A stretch of 8,121 bases of DNA. Origin: Rhodoferax sp. (lineage in GTDB: Bacteria; Pseudomonadota; Gammaproteobacteria; Burkholderiales; Burkholderiaceae_C). The notes below the pieces were generated by a model. It did not search any database. It worked only from the letters and a program-made list of their open reading frames with translations, and was not told the DNA's origin. The DNA lies in assembly GCA_018882485.1 (NCBI GenBank), contig VERU01000095.1, positions 1 through 8,121 on the forward strand, given 5' to 3'. Of this stretch, positions 6,809-8,121 are shown one piece after another. Within the stretch, counting starts at the first letter, position 1. The number at the start of each line of letters is the position of its first letter. The position numbers and the translations under genes are program-made.

Positions 6809-7780
6809 TCAGATCATTAGACCGCGCGAACGATCTCTCTTAGTGGCCGTCGCCACCTGCTGTGCATTGGCAAGCAATTCCGTCAATAGTTCAGAGCCTT
6901 CCTGGTCCTTGCGGTAGATCACGCCCACAGGGTAGGTGGTCGACGGCAACTCGATGGGCAGCATCACCACCTTGCCTTCGGCGGCGTACCCCTGGGCGAC
7001 GGACTTGGGCAGAACACTGAGCAAATGCTGGTGCTTAAGCATCTCCAGGGTGACAAACACCGAAATGGACTCGACCACCACCCGCGGCGCCTGCAGGCCC
7101 AGGTTGGCCAGTTGCGCAGACAGCATGTTGAAAGAGGCGCTTCCGGTGTAGGGCATCAGCCAGGGGTACTGCGACAACTGCTCGTGCATCTGTCGTTTTG
7201 AGGCCTTGGCAATCGGGCGGTCTGCGCTGGCGATCACCACCGAAGGCTCGTTGTAGAGAACCAGGTAGGCCAGGTCAGGCGTGAGCGCAGCGGGTACCAC
7301 TCGCCCCAGCGCGCAATCGAGCCTGCCTTCCGAAAGCGCGAGGGACAGTGAGCGCTCGTCGCCCTCTTCGAGGGCCACACAAATGCCTGGCCAGCGCTCG
7401 TCAAGACGCGCAATCAAGGCGGGCAGCAACTGCGCTACGGCTACGGGAAACACCCCGATCCGAACCCGCCCGACGCTGCCATGCTGCACAGAGATCAGCT
7501 CGTCGTGCGTGGCGCGCAAGTCCGCCAGCAGGACGGACGCCCGCCTGGCCACCACCTGCCCCTCCACCGTGGGGCTCATGCCTCGCCGGTTGCGGACAAA
7601 CAATGGGCAGCCCAGCACGGTTTCGATCTCGTGCAGCAACTTCGAGGCGGTCGGCTGCGTCATGTTCATCTGGCGTGCCACACGCCCCAGATTGAGCTCC
7701 AGGCTCAGGCGATGCAGGAACTCAAAATGCCGCATGCGCAAGCGGCTGACCAGGGATCGGAATTCAATCGGCTTTTTCAT
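6809..7780 (-). CDS. LysR-family transcriptional regulator (GbpR/PcaQ-like)
   Basis: This is a DNA-binding regulator of 323 residues, the normal length for the family. The N-terminal winged helix-turn-helix spans about 17-75, with LGRVARQMNMTQPTASKLLH (31-50) as the helix-turn-helix and the typical EIETVLGCPLFVR after it. A linker helix follows (about 76-100). From GSVGRVRIGVFPVAVAQLLP (101-120) on lies the periplasmic-binding-protein-like effector domain. The wording of this part (LLPALIARL, SEGRLDCALGR) resembles the GbpR/PcaQ branch, whose members regulate sugar or aromatic-acid use. The ATG at 7780 is preceded by GAGG at short spacing. It is divergent from the binding-protein gene at 7964, so it probably controls that gene and itself in response to the transported or catabolised compound. 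The specific effector cannot be read from the sequence. Confidence 0.92.
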   Translation of the reverse strand: MKKPIEFRSLVSRLRMRHFEFLHRLSLELNLGRVARQMNMTQPTASKLLHEIETVLGCPLFVRNRRGMSPTVEGQVVARRASVLLADLRATHDELISVQHGSVGRVRIGVFPVAVAQLLPALIARLDERWPGICVALEEGDERSLSLALSEGRLDCALGRVVPAALTPDLAYLVLYNEPSVVIASADRPIAKASKRQMHEQLSQYPWLMPYTGSASFNMLSAQLANLGLQAPRVVVESISVFVTLEMLKHQHLLSVLPKSVAQGYAAEGKVVMLPIELPSTTYPVGVIYRKDQEGSELLTELLANAQQVATATKRDRSRGLMI

Positions 7781-7795
7781 AGGGCCTCATCAGAC

Positions 7796-7810
7796 ATTCT
7801 TTTTCTGAAT
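7796..7810. promoter_or_regulatory. Candidate LysR-type regulator binding site
   Basis: ATTC-N7-GAAT is a perfect interrupted dyad of the T-N11-A type preferred by LysR-family proteins. It begins 16 bp upstream of the regulator's start codon. It is centred about 74 bp upstream of the transcript start predicted for the divergent gene, close to the usual recognition-site distance. It probably serves both autoregulation and activation. Confidence 0.5.
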
Positions 7811-7824
7811 AATAAACTGCGATC

Positions 7825-7836
7825 TTTTCATGAAAA
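7825..7836. repeat. 12-bp perfect palindrome in the divergent promoter region
   Basis: TTTTCATGAAAA is its own reverse complement. It lies between the candidate LysR site and the candidate rightward promoter. It could be the second (activation) contact of the regulator, or a site for another protein. The AT-rich setting makes chance symmetry possible. Confidence 0.4.
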
Positions 7837-7841
7837 AAAGC

Positions 7842-7870
7842 ATGTCTAAATTTCGCTGATTCCCTATCAT
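7842..7870 (+). promoter_or_regulatory. Candidate promoter of the binding-protein gene
   Basis: TATCAT at 7865-7870 matches the -10 consensus at 5 of 6 positions. The hexamer 17 bp upstream (ATGTCT, 7842-7847) is a poor -35, as is common for promoters needing a LysR-type activator. It predicts a leader of about 87 nt before the ATG at 7964. Confidence 0.35.
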
Positions 7871-7963
7871 TCAACAGGCCTTGGCGTGAACGGAGAACCT
7901 CACCCTTTCACGGACCTGGCCGCATGGGCGCGTCTGGCCCAACCCACAACATCAGGAGACAAC

Positions 7964-8121
7964 ATGTTCAAGAAAATCGCGCCGGTCCTGACGACCGCAT
8001 TGATATCCTTGGCTTGCGCGGCAGGCATGGCCCAGGAAATCAAGATCGGGCTCACCGGCACCTTCACGGGCGCCAATGCAGCCAACGGCATTCCCTACCG
8101 CAACACCAGTGAGATCTATCC
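7964..8121 (+). CDS. ABC-transporter periplasmic substrate-binding protein (branched-chain amino acid type), partial
   Basis: Only the first 52 codons are visible; the gene runs off the right edge. The protein starts MFKKIAPVLTTALISLACAA, a standard Sec signal peptide (basic start, hydrophobic core), with likely cleavage after GMA at about residue 23. The cysteine at 18 does not fit a lipobox, because Ser rather than Leu is at -3. The mature start QEIKIGLTGTFTGANAANG fits the opening strand of Peripla_BP_6/LivK-like proteins, which capture branched-chain amino acids, amides or aromatic acids for an ABC importer. A good ribosome site, AGGAGA (7954-7959), precedes the ATG. The divergent LysR gene suggests substrate-induced expression. 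Permease and ATPase genes would be expected further right. Family membership is likely; the substrate is unknown. Confidence 0.85.
   Translation, partial: MFKKIAPVLTTALISLACAAGMAQEIKIGLTGTFTGANAANGIPYRNTSEIY

Noticed and set aside
7281..7808. Plus-strand open frame opposite the LysR gene (175 codons)
   Set aside because: It is the reverse shadow of a well-supported LysR gene and has no signature of its own.
7981..8035. Lipoprotein signal in the binding protein (cysteine at residue 18)
   Set aside because: The residue three before the cysteine is Ser, not Leu/Val/Ile, while a normal signal peptidase I site (GMA-Q) follows a few residues later.
1..8121. CRISPR array, rRNA, tRNA gene or insertion sequence with inverted ends
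   Set aside because: No regularly spaced repeats, cloverleaf or transposase reading frame was found on reading both strands. The only mobile-element trace is the integrase fragment.

Overview
This window shows the replication-origin side of a high-GC betaproteobacterial chromosome, most probably Burkholderiales and probably Comamonadaceae. The evidence is the gene order (dnaN and dnaA leftward; rpmH, rnpA, yidD, yidC and mnmE rightward), GC-rich codon use, and betaproteobacterial-looking protein sequences. The genus cannot be fixed from the sequence alone.

Bases 1-2107 hold the left-pointing replication pair: the first half of dnaN (cut by the window edge) preceded by a complete dnaA. The 194 bp between dnaA and rpmH is a divergent control region. 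It has one perfect DnaA box (TTATCCACA), a degenerate inverted second box, a plausible dnaA promoter overlapping the perfect box, and an extended -10 promoter for rpmH. It is the obvious place to look for oriC, because transcription leaves it in both directions, but one good box is thin evidence.

Bases 2302-6415 are the right-pointing conserved operon: ribosomal protein L34, RNase P protein, the YidD membrane-insertion factor, the YidC insertase and the tRNA-modifying GTPase MnmE. From rnpA on the genes are knitted together by 4-nt stop/start overlaps: ATGA at rnpA/yidD and yidD/yidC, and apparently CTGA at yidC/mnmE. MnmE has no ATG, GTG or TTG at the expected N-terminus. It also carries a long low-complexity insertion between its G4 and G5 motifs and an AT-rich patch that looks foreign to the gene.

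Bases 6416-6808 contain no intact gene. Within them is the decayed, frameshifted C-terminal end of a tyrosine-type integrase, so the conserved block appears to end where a mobile element once sat. Bases 6809-8121 are a typical metabolic regulator/transport pair: a leftward LysR-family regulator and a divergent rightward gene for a periplasmic ABC-transporter binding protein (cut by the window edge). The 183-bp space between them carries an ATTC-N7-GAAT LysR-type dyad, a perfect 12-bp palindrome and a weak promoter.

I see no convincing new multi-gene system. The points most worth a second look are the non-canonical mnmE start, the two abnormal stretches inside mnmE, and the integrase scar directly behind the dnaA-mnmE block.
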